From Pleodorina starrii (lineage: Eukaryota > Chlorophyta > Chlorophyceae > Chlamydomonadales > Volvocaceae), in contig BRXU01000009.1 in NCBI GenBank assembly GCA_030267565.1, positions 3,336,501 through 3,400,500 of the forward strand: a DNA stretch of 64,000 nt, read 5' to 3'. Below, piece after piece: positions 13,601 to 24,600 of this stretch. Under the pieces are notes generated by a model. It was not told where the DNA came from. It saw only the letters and a program-made list of their open reading frames with translations, and ran no database searches. The position numbers were made by a program, and so were the translations under genes. Position 1 is the stretch's first letter. Each line of letters starts with the position of its first letter.

Positions 13601-14878
13601 GCAGCGGCATGCCGCCCTCCACAGCCCCAAACCCCTAAAACAACCCCAACAAACCCTTACAAACCCTTACAAAACTTTCAAAACCCAAACAAACAAAAAG
13701 CCCTTAAAACACAACACAACACAACAGGTCAACAGCCCTTTCATCACCCGCAGCACCTACCCACGTACTGCGGCTTGGGCTCCGGCAGCGGCGCCGCCTT
13801 TGGCAGCCCCTGGAGCATTGGCCCCGCCAGCCCCACCAGCTGCTCGTGCTCCACCCCCGAGGCCGCCAACACAAGGTGCGGGGCGATGAAGTGGGCGGCC
13901 ACGAAGGAGCGCAGCGCCTCGGGGCTGAGTCGGGCCATGGAGTCGGGGTCGGGGATGAGGGGGTTGCCGTAGGGGCCGCGGTAGGCGGCGCGGGTGAGCA
14001 GCTGCGGGAGTGGGGAGTGGGGTGTGGGGGTAGGGTAGGGTGAGGGGGGGGTGGGGGGTGGGGCAGCGGGAGAAAGGGCGGGAAGGGCTCGTTTGGGGGA
14101 TGTTTTGGTTGGGGGTGGCGGCGGCGGTGGCGATGGATTAGCAGTAGCAGCAGAAGCAGCAGTAGCAGCTCAGACGCCGTCACCCCACCACCACCCCACC
14201 CCTCCACCCCATCCCCGCAGGAGTTGCGTCTTGCTCGCCTGGTCTCGCCCTCCCCCCTAATCCCCTGCCCCCTAACACACACACCCCCACACCCAAACCC
14301 TTACAACCCCAACACGCCCTCCATCCCCACCTCTGTCATGAGCGTTGCGTGTATGTCCTTGCCCCCCAGCAACATCGCCAACCGCGCCTTCTGGTCCTCC
14401 ACCTCCGCCTCCTCAAAGGCGGGATTCAAAACACAGTCGAGCAGCAGCTCCAGGGCGGCGGGGAAGCCCGTCTTCAGGCAGTCGATGGTGTACGACATCT
14501 GTCGTACAATGGCGGCGGCGGAGGCGGCGGAGGCGGTGGTGATAGGGCGGCACGGGGCGGCACGGGGAGCGGTGGGCGCAGGGCAGAGGCAGGTGAGGCG
14601 AGGGGCCCCACAGCCCCGCAGGATGATGGTCAACTCACACTGGCGCCACGCACAAATGCAGTCTACCCACCCACGTCCACCCTATCCCTCACTGCCCACG
14701 TCCACCCACCCGGACCCACCCACTCCACCCACTCCACCCACTCCACGTCCACCCACTCCCACCTGCTCCCGGGAGGCATTTGCGACAATGGTGTTGCCGA
14801 ACTTCTCCACCTGCAGTGCAGTGCGGGGGGGGGGCGGGGCGGGGCGGGGAGGAGCGGGGCGGGGCGGCGGGTGGTTGG

Positions 14879-14913
<35 letters not shown>

Positions 14914-16292
14914 ACAGGCAGGCAGGTAGGCAGGCAGGCGACCGGTGGTGGATGGGTGGATGCGCCCGGAAACGTGCATCGCAGGCAGGCAGGCGACTCG
15001 CGCTGGGACCCCGCCCCCTCTTGTTAGGCGTAGGCGAGAGCAGCGGCCGGAACGGGGGCCAGCCGGGCACAAGAAACCCAACTCCAAGCAGCGAAACAAG
15101 GCGACCCGACCCCCTCTCTCTCCCACTTTCTCTTCCGCTCTGTCCCTTGCGCTCGCTCGCGGTGCCCGCTGCTGGCCGCTGCTGGCCGCTGGCTGCTGCT
15201 GTCCCCCTCGTCATGCACGTCCAGTTGGCCCCCTGCTGGCCGATCCACGCCGCCCAAGCCCCTCCGTCCTCACCCCCCACCGGCTCCCCCTGCTCCTCAC
15301 CCCTTCGCCCTACCCCTGCGTCCTTCCCCCTCCGTCCTCCACCCCCTCCTGCTCCTCACCCCCTCCGTCCTCCTCCCCCCCTTCTGCTCCTTCCCCTGCC
15401 CCACCTCCTTCATGATCCGCAGCGTGGGGCGGTGGCTGGTGGCCTTGAAGCCCAGGCACTCCAACAGCGCGCTGCAGCCTGGAGGGGCAGCGGAGGGACG
15501 GCGCCAGACAGACAGAGTGCAGTGGCGGGACGGTGTTGGTTGGCGGCCGCGAGGACAGCACAGGCGGGAGCACAGGCGGGATGGGGGCGCTAGGCGGGGG
15601 CTTCCACTGCTGGGCCCTCCCAAATGTCGGGTTCCGCGGGGATGGGGGCAGACGCCGTACCGCACCACCGTGCGTCGTACGACGGCGGGCTGTCCCTTCC
15701 GATTGGCTGCCTCCCCTCTGCTGATCGAAGAAGGCCGCAGCTGGCATTCTGAGAGTCGGCGACGAGAGCTGTGGGAGCGGCCCCTCTGTTACGGCGAAAC
15801 GAATCCCGACATGGCCTCCCGGCGGACGGACCTGAATTCTGGGCCGTCTCGTAAATGCTTCCAGAGTTGATATACATACCAAGACTCGCCGTGGGTCCCT
15901 GCAAACAGCACGTGGGCCAGCTGAATAGGCTGCTCGAGCGGACCTCCGACAGCGCCGAATCGCCATCATCCGCGACTCACAGGCGATGCCTCGCTAATGA
16001 TACGGACGCCGTTATCGAGAACTGTAATTTGGGTTGGCGGAGGAGACAAAGGCGGCAGGCTTGGGCGCTCGGGCTGCACGCCTGGTAGCGGCTGTGACAG
16101 CGGCGTCGTAATGCGCCTGCCGCCGTCCTTCATCCAGTCTAGGAAGTCGTGCGCGGCGACAGATCCATTTGCGCTTGACGTCCCAGCTCCTGCCTCGCCA
16201 GCTGCGAGCGCACCCGTGGTGCTGAGACATCGGACGCTTTCTGATCGTGTCCCGTCGCGCAGCAGCCGTAGAGCTGCCCTACGCAGTCCCAT
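10664..16292 (-). CDS. MPPA: Mitochondrial processing peptidase alpha subunit
   Basis: Non-catalytic, substrate-binding subunit of the matrix peptidase that removes mitochondrial presequences; in plants it is part of respiratory complex III. Ten exons: 16292-15981, 15898-15832, 15478-15405, 14810-14763, 14498-14331, 14001-13761, 13338-13070, 12842-12772, 11388-11263, 10823-10664. They join in frame to 511 residues, the usual family size. The start gives a basic amphipathic presequence (MGLRRAALRLLRDGTR) with a plausible cleavage site near RCLSTTG. The diagnostic glycine-rich loop GGGNSFSSGGPGKG is in exon 13338-13070. Where the beta subunit has HxxEH, this protein reads ALLEC, as expected for alpha. 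EDIGRQYLTYG near the C-terminus is also typical. The eighth intron carries a kilobase minisatellite. SPP follows on the same strand. Confidence 0.96.
10874..10896 (+). repeat. Dispersed repeat, family R3
   Basis: GTAATAAGAACGGCCCGGGG in the last MPP alpha intron. The same word recurs at 45377-45399, downstream of RABL2. Confidence 0.7.
11440..12498. repeat. 12-bp minisatellite in MPP alpha intron 8
   Basis: Nearly 90 tandem copies of GTGAGGAGGGGA, interspersed with the variant GTGAGGTGGGAA and rarer forms. The + strand is almost pure purine except for one T per unit (two in the variant). Variant units recur in similar orders, suggesting higher-order duplication. Open frames through it on either strand (repeats such as SLPS, LLTP, GSEE, RRGV) are by-products of a 12-bp unit. 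Confidence 0.97.
14878..14938. repeat. (CAGG)n microsatellite in MPP alpha intron
   Basis: About fifteen consecutive CAGG tetranucleotides with single-base interruptions, between exons 14810-14763 and 15478-15405. Confidence 0.9.
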
Positions 16293-17345
16293 TTGGCTGA
16301 TGCTACCTACACAGCCAATAAACAGTGTACGCAGTTGTAATATAGTGACAATCGCAAGAAAGGGCTTGTCGAAAGTAGACGTTCGGAGGTCTCGTTCAAG
16401 GGTGTCAGTATTACAAGTTACGCTACATAGCACATCATCCACTAGATGCTTGGAGACATGCTACAGCAAGCAGCAATAGCTAGCGATGACGTCTGCAACG
16501 CCTCTTCATCTAACTGAAAACGGTCTGTCGTCGTTTTTTATTCGCATGCAACGCCGTGCCTTGTTAGGTACAGAGTACCGCTCGTCGGTGATTGGAGTTC
16601 ATGTTGCTAGGTATAAGGGTATAATCTGCAGTAGTCGGGACAGAAACCTTGAGCTCGTTGTCCTTCTCAGTATTTTGTCAATCGATTTATCACAGGCTCT
16701 TTGCATGTGGCCGACATCTAACTTGCAAACGGTTGAAGTTTTAACGTCTGAGCTGTCACACAGTGGCCTTTGGCCCTTTGCGGTGCACTGGGAAAAACGA
16801 CAAAAAAAATCTTGAACCGTGGGTCACCGTCATATCCCGTCAATGCCCCTCCCAACAGCTGACAATGGCGGTAATATTTAACCATAAGGGTGGTGCAGTC
16901 CTTCTCTCCTGCGTGTCGACACGAGGCGGCGCGTGTTGTGTGCAGTGGTTACAGGACAGCTCGCGATGCCCCCCCTGCGCTCATTTTCGTCTGTTCCCTT
17001 CCTTACAGCGACTGCGCCTCGCCCACCCGCAGGAGCGGCAAAGCCAAACATCCCAAGCATCCCACGCCGCACTCAAAAACGCATCACACACACAGAAGTG
17101 TGCCCGGCCGCGCGATGCCGCCGGCAGCCGCCTACGAAAGGGTCCGATTCCCGAAACATCTGCACTGCACGCCCCCTCCCCGCCACCCCGCGGTCCGCAC
17201 AGCACGCCCCACCTCCCACAGCGGCTTCGAAGCGCAAAGACCTCGTCCCAGCTTAGGAGACACGACACCCGCCCCCTCACCTTGGCGGACCCACGTGCCG
17301 TCCGCAGGGCCCCGCCAGACCCCACCGCCGCCGCCCGTCCCTTAC
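16293..17345. other. Upstream region of MPP alpha, no gene recognised
   Basis: About the first 500 bases upstream of the MPP alpha start are AT-richer, consistent with 5' UTR and promoter. I see no credible coding exon here. The open frames further left are short and lack paired splice sites. Confidence 0.4.
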
Positions 17346-18561
17346 CGTCCGTGTGGTTGGGGCGCAGGCTACGTCCGACGGACGGACGGGTGAAATGCGC
17401 CCCAACACCGCTGGCCCCCCCCCCTCCGCTGCTCCTTTCGTCACTGGGAACTCCAGAAGCAGCCAAGCCACGCGAAACGCTGAAAGCCAAGTCCACGCAG
17501 AGATCCTGATCCACCAAGAACCTGGTCCAGCGAGGCAGCGCCGTCATACGGTAGGCCTCAGGGCGCGCCACAGGGCCAGAGTCGGGGGGTTATCCAGGTA
17601 TGGGCCGGAGCCCGTGAACGCGGGGGCCTCATGTCGCTGCACACCGGAGCTCCCTCGACAACAACGTTGGGTTGACGATGGCGCTCGTCCCCACCACAAC
17701 TTTTCCGCCGACCGCCGACCGCTCCAACTGGCTGGCAACTGGCGCAGCGCCGCACTCGCAGGGGCTCCGGCGGGCGGCCTTCACGGGGGCGCGTGACCCG
17801 TATCACGCAGGGCCGGCCGGCAGAGTTGGCGCACCCGGTCCCGCCCGGTCGGATGCGGCGGCGACAGCCCCCGACACCTGCCCGCTGTCGGCGCCGTGCG
17901 CCCTCCTGCTCCACACCCCCGTAGCGGACCCACAAAGCCCAGAGCCGGGGGACGCAACGCGCACGCACGGAACGCCCGGCGAGCCGAATGACCCAAACAA
18001 GGCGCCACCGGTAGACAACAGTTCCCACTTCCCAGCGCAGGATGACCGCGAGGACAGCGTCTGCCGGAACAAGGGGAGCGAGTCGCCGTCCGCCACCCGG
18101 CGTTGGCGGCAGTGACGAGGCCGGCGGTCTCCGAAACAGACACAACGAGCCCCCGGGACTTCATATAACAGGATCAGCCTGCCGGCGGCTCATCCAGGTT
18201 CAAATTTGAGCCCCCTCCGCGCCTGTTCGGCCCCGCAGTGGTCCCGTATGGCGCAGCCCCGTGCCCCATCCACCTCGCACGCGCGCTGCTTGTCTGTTTC
18301 CGTCCTATTCCCACCTGCTCGGGCGGCTTCTCGCCCCGGCGCCGCCTCACTGACCACAGCCCAAGGAGCACCTCCCCGCCGACCCGCCTCCGCGTCCGCA
18401 AGAACAAAGCCTCCCGAGCGCTCTCCGCACCCGCACACCGCTGCGCAGGGCTCCGCGCCCTCCGTGCCATCACCCGCGGCTACGGCACGCCAACTCACAA
18501 AAGCCTCCAGCCAGCCAGGCAACGGAGCAAGGCGCTCCAATTTCTCAACCAGTAAGCCCAC
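17346..18561 (-). CDS. Possible hypothetical gene, structure unresolved
   Basis: Unrecognised. Three minus-strand stretches look protein-like. One starts at 18561 (MGLLVEKLERLAPLPGWLEAF) with a strong donor, GTGAGT, after AF. The second, 18096-17803, opens DSLPLFRQTLSSRSS. The third, 17597-17346, contains EAYRMTALPRWTRFLVDQDL and ends at a good donor (GTAAGG). I could not connect them in one phase, so they may be parts of one poorly modelled gene or chance open frames in GC-rich DNA. The first start lies only 73 bases downstream of the preceding gene's stop. Confidence 0.25.
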
Positions 18562-18634
18562 CGCGAGAGGTCCCTGCCCCGAAAATGTCCATTCCCTCGC
18601 ATCCTACCACCTATCGCCCTAACCCCAACCCACA

Positions 18635-19702
18635 TCAGCACAGCAACGTGAGCGGCTCAACGCTGAGCTGAAGCGACGGCTTCTTCCAGCCCTGCCCCTC
18701 CAGCCGCCCCACGCGCGCGCCCAGCGTCAGCCCGCGGCGGCTGTACGACAGCCCGGCCTCCTCCGTCGCCATGTCGTACGACGCCGCCAGCGTGCCGTAC
18801 TTGAAGCTCTTGCACAGCGCCAGCGCCGGGCGCGGTCCGCCGCGGCTGAAATCGTGGCAGACGTCTAGCTCCCAGCCGCGGATGTGGTGGCGGACCTGAT
18901 CCTCGTCCTCGGCAGGCACAAGCAGGTACCAGAGCTGCGGCAGCAGCGGGATGTTCCACAGGAAGCCGGGGACGCGCTCCTCGACGTGGTAGTCGAGGAT
19001 GTCCGCGGCGTAGTTGGCCAACCGACCCAGATCGAGGCGGCAGCCGATGCGCGTGGAGGCGAGCAGATCGCGCCCGCGCGCCTCGTGCTGCACGTACAGC
19101 GTGTGGCGCGCGCCGTCGTCGGCGGGGTCCTCCACGCGGTCGGTAACGTCGTCGTAGACGGTCTTGCGCCACTCCGGGCCGGGCGTGCTGACGGCCGCGG
19201 CCAGCTTGACGGAGCGCATGATGGGGTCGACGCGCACCAGCAGCGTCGCGCGCTCCGTGGTGGCATCGCCGGTCCAGCAGGCGGACAGCTCTGGCCGGCG
19301 CGTCTTGAGGTCGTAGCTGGCCGCGACGTAGTTCTCGCCTTTGAATTGCTTGGCGGCTGTGAGCTTGAGGCTGGGGACGCTGGCCTCGCCCACGCGCTGC
19401 GCGATGGCCGCCGTGGGGTCGTCCATGCCGCTGCGGAAGCTGAGGTTGCCGGCCGTGAGGCCGATCGCCAGCGTGCTGAGCTTCAAGGCCACGCCCACGT
19501 CCGAGGAGCCCTCCACGACGCGGCCGGTGGTGCTGAGCTCGGCGGCATCGATGCCTTCCTTGACGAAGAACGAGCAGCGCCCGCTGGCGGCCGGCCCCGA
19601 GCGATCTTTCAATCCGAACGCTGCGCCTATGTTGCGCCACTCAATTGGCAGGAATGAAAGACGTGGGACGAAGTCCAGCACATTTTCCTCCCCTTGTCCC
19701 AT
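18635..19702 (-). CDS. Conserved-looking beta-barrel-type protein, unknown function
   Basis: A 355-residue open segment with strongly protein-like composition. Alternating hydrophobic strands with Gly turns (for example VGVALKLSTLAIGLTAGNLSF and YVAASYDLKTRRPELSAC) suggest a transmembrane beta-barrel such as organelle outer-envelope proteins. A hydrophobic loop, VPGFLWNIPLLPQLWYLLVP, lies about two-thirds along. The ATG directly follows a splice acceptor (TTTTCAG at 19710-19704), so the true N-terminus is probably in an upstream exon and this may be only the last exon. I do not recognise the family; the barrel idea is an inference from the sequence pattern. Confidence 0.6.
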   Translation of the reverse strand: MGQGEENVLDFVPRLSFLPIEWRNIGAAFGLKDRSGPAASGRCSFFVKEGIDAAELSTTGRVVEGSSDVGVALKLSTLAIGLTAGNLSFRSGMDDPTAAIAQRVGEASVPSLKLTAAKQFKGENYVAASYDLKTRRPELSACWTGDATTERATLLVRVDPIMRSVKLAAAVSTPGPEWRKTVYDDVTDRVEDPADDGARHTLYVQHEARGRDLLASTRIGCRLDLGRLANYAADILDYHVEERVPGFLWNIPLLPQLWYLLVPAEDEDQVRHHIRGWELDVCHDFSRGGPRPALALCKSFKYGTLAASYDMATEEAGLSYSRRGLTLGARVGRLEGQGWKKPSLQLSVEPLTLLC

Positions 19703-19934
19703 TCTGAAAAGTGGCGGCCTGCGCCCTGAAATCTACACCTAAGAAGCAACTGTGCAACCGTCAGAGTGTTCCGTGCAGCTTATGGAGCTGTAAAACGAAA
19801 GCTGGATCAATGTAATTTTGCGAGTCCCGACCGCAAGCGTTCCGTACATTCCGTGCTCCCCGTTTTGCCGTTCTTGTGGAAAGGCGAGTCCGCACATGGA
19901 CTCCTGTGACAGAGATCATTCCGCACATTGTTAC

Positions 19935-20027
19935 CTGATACATTTTTAGCGGGTCAAAGCCCAAGTGCTCGCACAATAGCTCGTCGAGTTCCTTCAGTTG
20001 CTGGTAAACGTCCTTGCCTAGGAGCCT
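19935..20027 (-). CDS. Probable internal exon upstream of the beta-barrel-type gene
   Basis: A 31-codon open segment, RLLGKDVYQQLKELDELL followed by CEHLGFDPLKMYQ, bounded by good acceptor (CTTCACAG) and donor (CAG-GTAACA) sites. It reads out in phase 0, whereas the next exon needs two carried bases. Either a small exon intervenes or a weaker donor is used. The assignment to the downstream gene is tentative. Confidence 0.45.
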
Positions 20028-20140
20028 CTGTGAAGGAAGCGCTTACACGGAAACATGCAGGTGTGCATTAGGTTGGTATAGAACGACCTCGCTTTTTGCT
20101 CGATCGTCTGACCGGTGGATGCATTCGCTGCTCCGCGCAG

Positions 20141-20947
20141 GGAGCGGGGCCTCCTGGCGGACATAATCCTTTCGCGCCAGTTGCTACGGGCGCGTACAAT
20201 CCCTACAACGTCAACACCACGGCGCAGTTCGCCGATGAGGTCGTGCCAGCCGTTCCCCAAATGCCTCCGCCCGGAGCGTCGTTTGCAGCTGGCCATCAAG
20301 GAGCTTGGGGCGCCCCAACGGCTCCCGGAGCGGGTTACGCGCCTCAGCACGTCGCGCTGCAGTTCACGGGTGCGTCCGGAATGAGGCTTCCCGGGGGTTG
20401 TGCGGCTGGTACCCAACTGCTCCTGGTCCACCACCGGTGGAGCTGGGCCACCGATGCCAACTGTCCCTGCCCCGGATGCCTTTGCTGGAACATTACAAAC
20501 CTTGGCGTCGGCCTTGCCATTTAGTTGCTAGTCCCTGGGGAAGCATCTGGGGGACGGAGGCCGTGGTGTCAGGTACCTGCATGCCTGGGAGCATGCCTGG
20601 CCGATCTCGCAGCCGAGTCCTGGAGGCCGTCCCGCGCGCCTGGGCCCCTGAATCGCTCCAGACTAACGCCACCTAGGCGACGGGGTCGAAAGCGGATTCA
20701 AAATCGGAAAGGGGATTCCAAATTCGTAGTTTGCAGCTGATCACAGTGTGCAGGATCCTGGTAAGGTTGAAGGCGCGTTATGGGCTACAGACCCTGCGAT
20801 CCTCCTCCCACGCCGCCCCCGGGGCCTCTCCCTTTCTCTTTCCTGCTCCCCTCCACAGACACGACCGCGCCGCAGTACGTCACTGGCAACATCCAGCGGC
20901 AGGAGGAGCGGCAGAACCTAGGTGCGCCGCTGGGAGCTGCGAACTAA
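20141..20947 (+). pseudogene. C-terminal gene fragment, Pro/Gly-rich, with frame break
   Basis: After an acceptor at 20140, the plus strand reads GAGPPGGHNPFAPVATGAYN and continues Pro/Gly/Ala-rich to GAGYAPQ. The protein-like reading then moves to another frame near a GGGGG run (about 20392-20396) and continues GPPMPTVPAPDAFAGTLQTL. A last exon from 20859 encodes DTTAPQYVTGNIQRQEERQN and stops at 20945-20947. No upstream exon fits because the minus-strand gene occupies that space. The pattern fits a displaced 3' fragment of a gene with a disordered NPF-containing tail, or a sequencing frameshift. The family is not recognised. Confidence 0.4.
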
Positions 20948-21643
20948 ACGTTCGAGAGCCCGTGCTGCCCGTGCTGCGGGATTGTCGCGTAAGGACTGAC
21001 GCTACGCGGGGGCTGCTCCCCGCGGGGGCTGCTTCCGGCCTCGTGTGTCGGATGCGTGCGCGCAGCTAGGGAGTTCGGCACCCGCGGCTGCTGCCACCTG
21101 CCGGCGCGATGCGCCACGGCTGCGGCGAGAGGAAGCATCCAGCCAAGCCGGGGGGTGTCGTGTGGCGCGCCGGAGGCGCGTGCGTGTGCGCCCAAAACTA
21201 CCGGTGCTTCTTTCTCAGTGTGGATGCCCGGTGCATCTAGCAATGGGGCTGCACTCTGTACTAAATTTTCCAAGAGCCGCCACCGAAAGACCGTTGGCTG
21301 GGCGGCATGGGGATGTTGTGACGGATGGGCTCAGCACGAGAAGGAGGAGGAGTGACTCAACGCAGGGAGCAGGATGACCTGGGGTCGGGGTGCGTCATGG
21401 AGAACGAACGGAACTGGCCAGGGGCTCAACTTGGGGCCGCGCCAGGAATCGTGGTGTCCTTCGGGCTGTGGGCCCGAGTTGAGTATTCGTCCCCAGCGCC
21501 CCACGGGGCTGCCCCTTCATGGCCCGTCGTCGCCTCAGGGTCCACACCGTTCCCCGACAAATTCCTTTCTCTCCGACAAATCCCTTGTTCCTGCTTCCCT
21601 CCCAAAACTTTCCCCAAACCCCGACACTCCCGAAACTCCAGTC
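20948..21643. other. Spacer upstream of the YIP4-like gene
   Basis: About 700 bases with no supported exon. It should contain the promoter and 5' UTR of the YIP4-like gene. Short open frames here have no splice context and no recognisable product. Confidence 0.4.
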
Positions 21644-24600
21644 ATGGGCCAGGGCCGCTCCGATGACCCAGCCAGCTCCTCTCTCCCGGGCGCCGCGGGC
21701 GCCCCCTTCACGCAGCCGCTGAACCCGCAGGTCCCCGGCGGCGCTGCGCCCGTGGGCGCCGGGGGCGGCGGCGGCGCCAGGGAGGATCAGACCAAGTACC
21801 CCTTTTACAACGTGCGCCGCTACAGGGAGTACTTTGATGTGGATACCAAGGTGAGGCGCGCCCGGGGGAGGCGGAGGGTTCATATGCGGGAAGGAAGGGT
21901 GGTCGTGAGGCGGCGGCAGGCAGGCCCGGGAAGCGGGGCGCTGAATGGGAGAGACAGGGAAGGGGGTGCCGTATGGCCCATTCGGAGGCGCCGGTGCCTG
22001 GATTCTGGCTTGGTTTTGGAAAAGGAGGGGCGCAGGTAGGCGTAGCACGAGGCAGAGCACGCTTCGCGTGCGTTCAGGGCGGGAACGCACATCCCTCGCC
22101 ATCCGCCGCGCCTCCATTTGCCGCTGCGTTTTTCCTGTGCCGCGGGGCACCTCCGCCACAAGCACCTCACGCCGCACGGGGGTCCTTGCCGCCGCGTTCC
22201 CCACCCACCCAGCAGCTTGATCAACAACGTCCGCAGTGATTCATTGTTTTATACAGGAGCATAACACTCCCTGACCCCACCCACCCACCGCCCCCCCCAG
22301 GACGTGTTGTGGCGTGTGGGCAACTCGTTGATCGGTGTGTTCCGACCCAACTTCATGGAGGTCACCATGAAGAACCCCGACCTGTGAGTGTAACGGGGAG
22401 TGAGGGCCGGAGGCCCGAACGAGCGAGTCCAGCCGTTAGTGGGATAATGGGCCGGGCAAGTAGGCCGCGCCCTCGGGGCTGGTACTGCTGGAGCAGGTCA
22501 GTTCAGGGCCCGAGCGTCGAACTATCCCCGACCGACCGATCGACCGACCCGTGGGTCATCTCTCACCCCTGCCTGGCCCCCTGGTCTCTTCTTTCCTCCT
22601 TTCTCGTGTGTCTCCTCCTTCCAAACCCAACCCAACCCGACCCCCGCAGCTACGGCCCCTTCTGGACGGCCACCACCCTCATCTTCATCACCGCGGTGGT
22701 TGGCAACTTTGTGGACTACATGCACTGGCGCAAGGAGACGCGATCCAGCCCCTCGCCCTCACCCTCGCCGTCGCCGTTGGCGTCGTCGCCGCCGCCCTCA
22801 GGCGTGGTGCCCGGACGCCACCTGCTCGCCGCCGCCGACTTTACGGATAACCAGTGGTTCACGGATTACACCAAGGTGAGGGGCGGCGGCGTTGGTGAGG
22901 GACGGCGGAAGGGCGGTGGGCGGGCCGGAGTCCCCCCCCCCACTCCCTCCGGCCTATACGTGGATGACCCCCCCTTCCACTCCCCCGCCTCCCGCGCCCC
23001 GCGCCCCGCGCCCCGCATCGTCTTCCCGGGCCCCGCTGCCTCCACCCTTTCCGCCCGCCCTGCCGTCCTTCTCCCCTTCTCCTCGTCCTTGCTCTTGCCC
23101 TCGTGCCCCCTCGCCCCGCCCCGCCCCGCCTTCCGTCCCTCCCAGCCTCGTCTTCCTTCTGCTGTTCTCCTTCCCTTTGCCGTTCTCCTTGCCATTCTCT
23201 TTTCCTTTGCCCTTTCTCCTCTGCCTTACGCCTCCTTGCCGTCGTACGTTTTGCCCATCCGTATCCCTTTCTTCTCTGCCCCGCCGCCCCTTCCTGCCCT
23301 CTTTTGCGCCGCGTCGCCGCCCCAGCTCCTTCGTGGGTTTATGTGTGTATTGCCTTGCTTGCCTGCCTGCTCGCTCCTTCCTTCGCTGCCATTGCCGTTG
23401 CCCATTGCCGTTACTCACGCCCTTTTTCCTTCGAAATCTTCCCGCTTCGCTTCCTCCATTGAGCGCAGGTGAGTCTACAATATGTCGGGTTGTTCTGTCC
23501 GGGCGTTCGTGCCGTTCTTGTGCTGTCGCGTGTAATCGTCCGTCTGGGTTGGTCTGGCGGCGACGCGGTCGCAGCGTATTTTCAGCTCGGTAAGGTTACA
23601 GGTATGTTCGGTAAGTATTACTGGGTTCTGGGTCCGTTCGCTAACGCCGTCTCCGTCTCCGCTGCGGTATCACTTCTTACACCCCAACTGAAGGCTGGTG
23701 GTCAGGCCTTAACGGGCATCCACGGAGCTAACTCCCTTCGGGGAGGTTTCGTCTTGTGTCCGTCGGATCCCTGTGTCGAAAGACCTTGGTGAGGGCGAGC
23801 CCCGTTTGCGCGTACGGTGCACCGGCTGTTGCCGGGCCCTGTGTGGCTTCCCATCGGGCTTCTCATCGGGCTTCTCATCGGGCTTCTCATCGGGCTTCTC
23901 ATCGGGCTTCTCATCGGGCTTCTTATCGCGTGCGCGTGATTTTTTTCTTTTTCCTTTCTTGTTCCGTCTGCGTGAGGGGTCTGCGTTCGCGTGCCTTCAA
24001 CGACTTCGACAACGACTTCAACCATTTCAACGACTTCAACGACTGCACCGACCTCACCGACTCCACCTTCACCGACTCCACCGATGCCGCCTTCCACGCT
24101 GCCGCCGTCCATGCTGCCTCCTGGACGACCCGCCCACCGACCCCGACCCCGCCTCTACATCCACCAGACTCTCCCCGGCCTTTCTGTCATTGGCCCCCCG
24201 GAACGTGGGCTCACACGCACCCACCACACACCTCCAACTCCCGTCCCCGATGCCCCTTCACCCTGCCTGACCTCGCCCCACGCCTGTCCCCCTGACCCTC
24301 CCTCGTCGCCCTGCCCACCCTCACCCCACTCTCGCCCTCGCCGAGCTCCGTGCATGGCGGCTCTCCCTCAGCTTGCCTTCCCCCTGCCCCTGCCCCCGCC
24401 GGCCCCGCATGCTCAGTGGCCCTCCCCCTGACCCCCTTGCCTTGCACTTGCACCTCTGCCCCTACTCGGTGGCCCTCCCCCTGCATGCCCTTCCCGGCGG
24501 CCTGGGTGCCTCCCTTCCCTCCTCCCACATTCTCTCCCTCCTCCCCCTCCCCATATCTGCCCTTGTCTTGTCTCCCCCCCCCCCGTCCCCCCCCCATGGC

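Noticed and set aside
18884..19657. 257-codon plus-strand open frame
   Set aside because: It is the antisense of the better-supported minus-strand beta-barrel-type frame.
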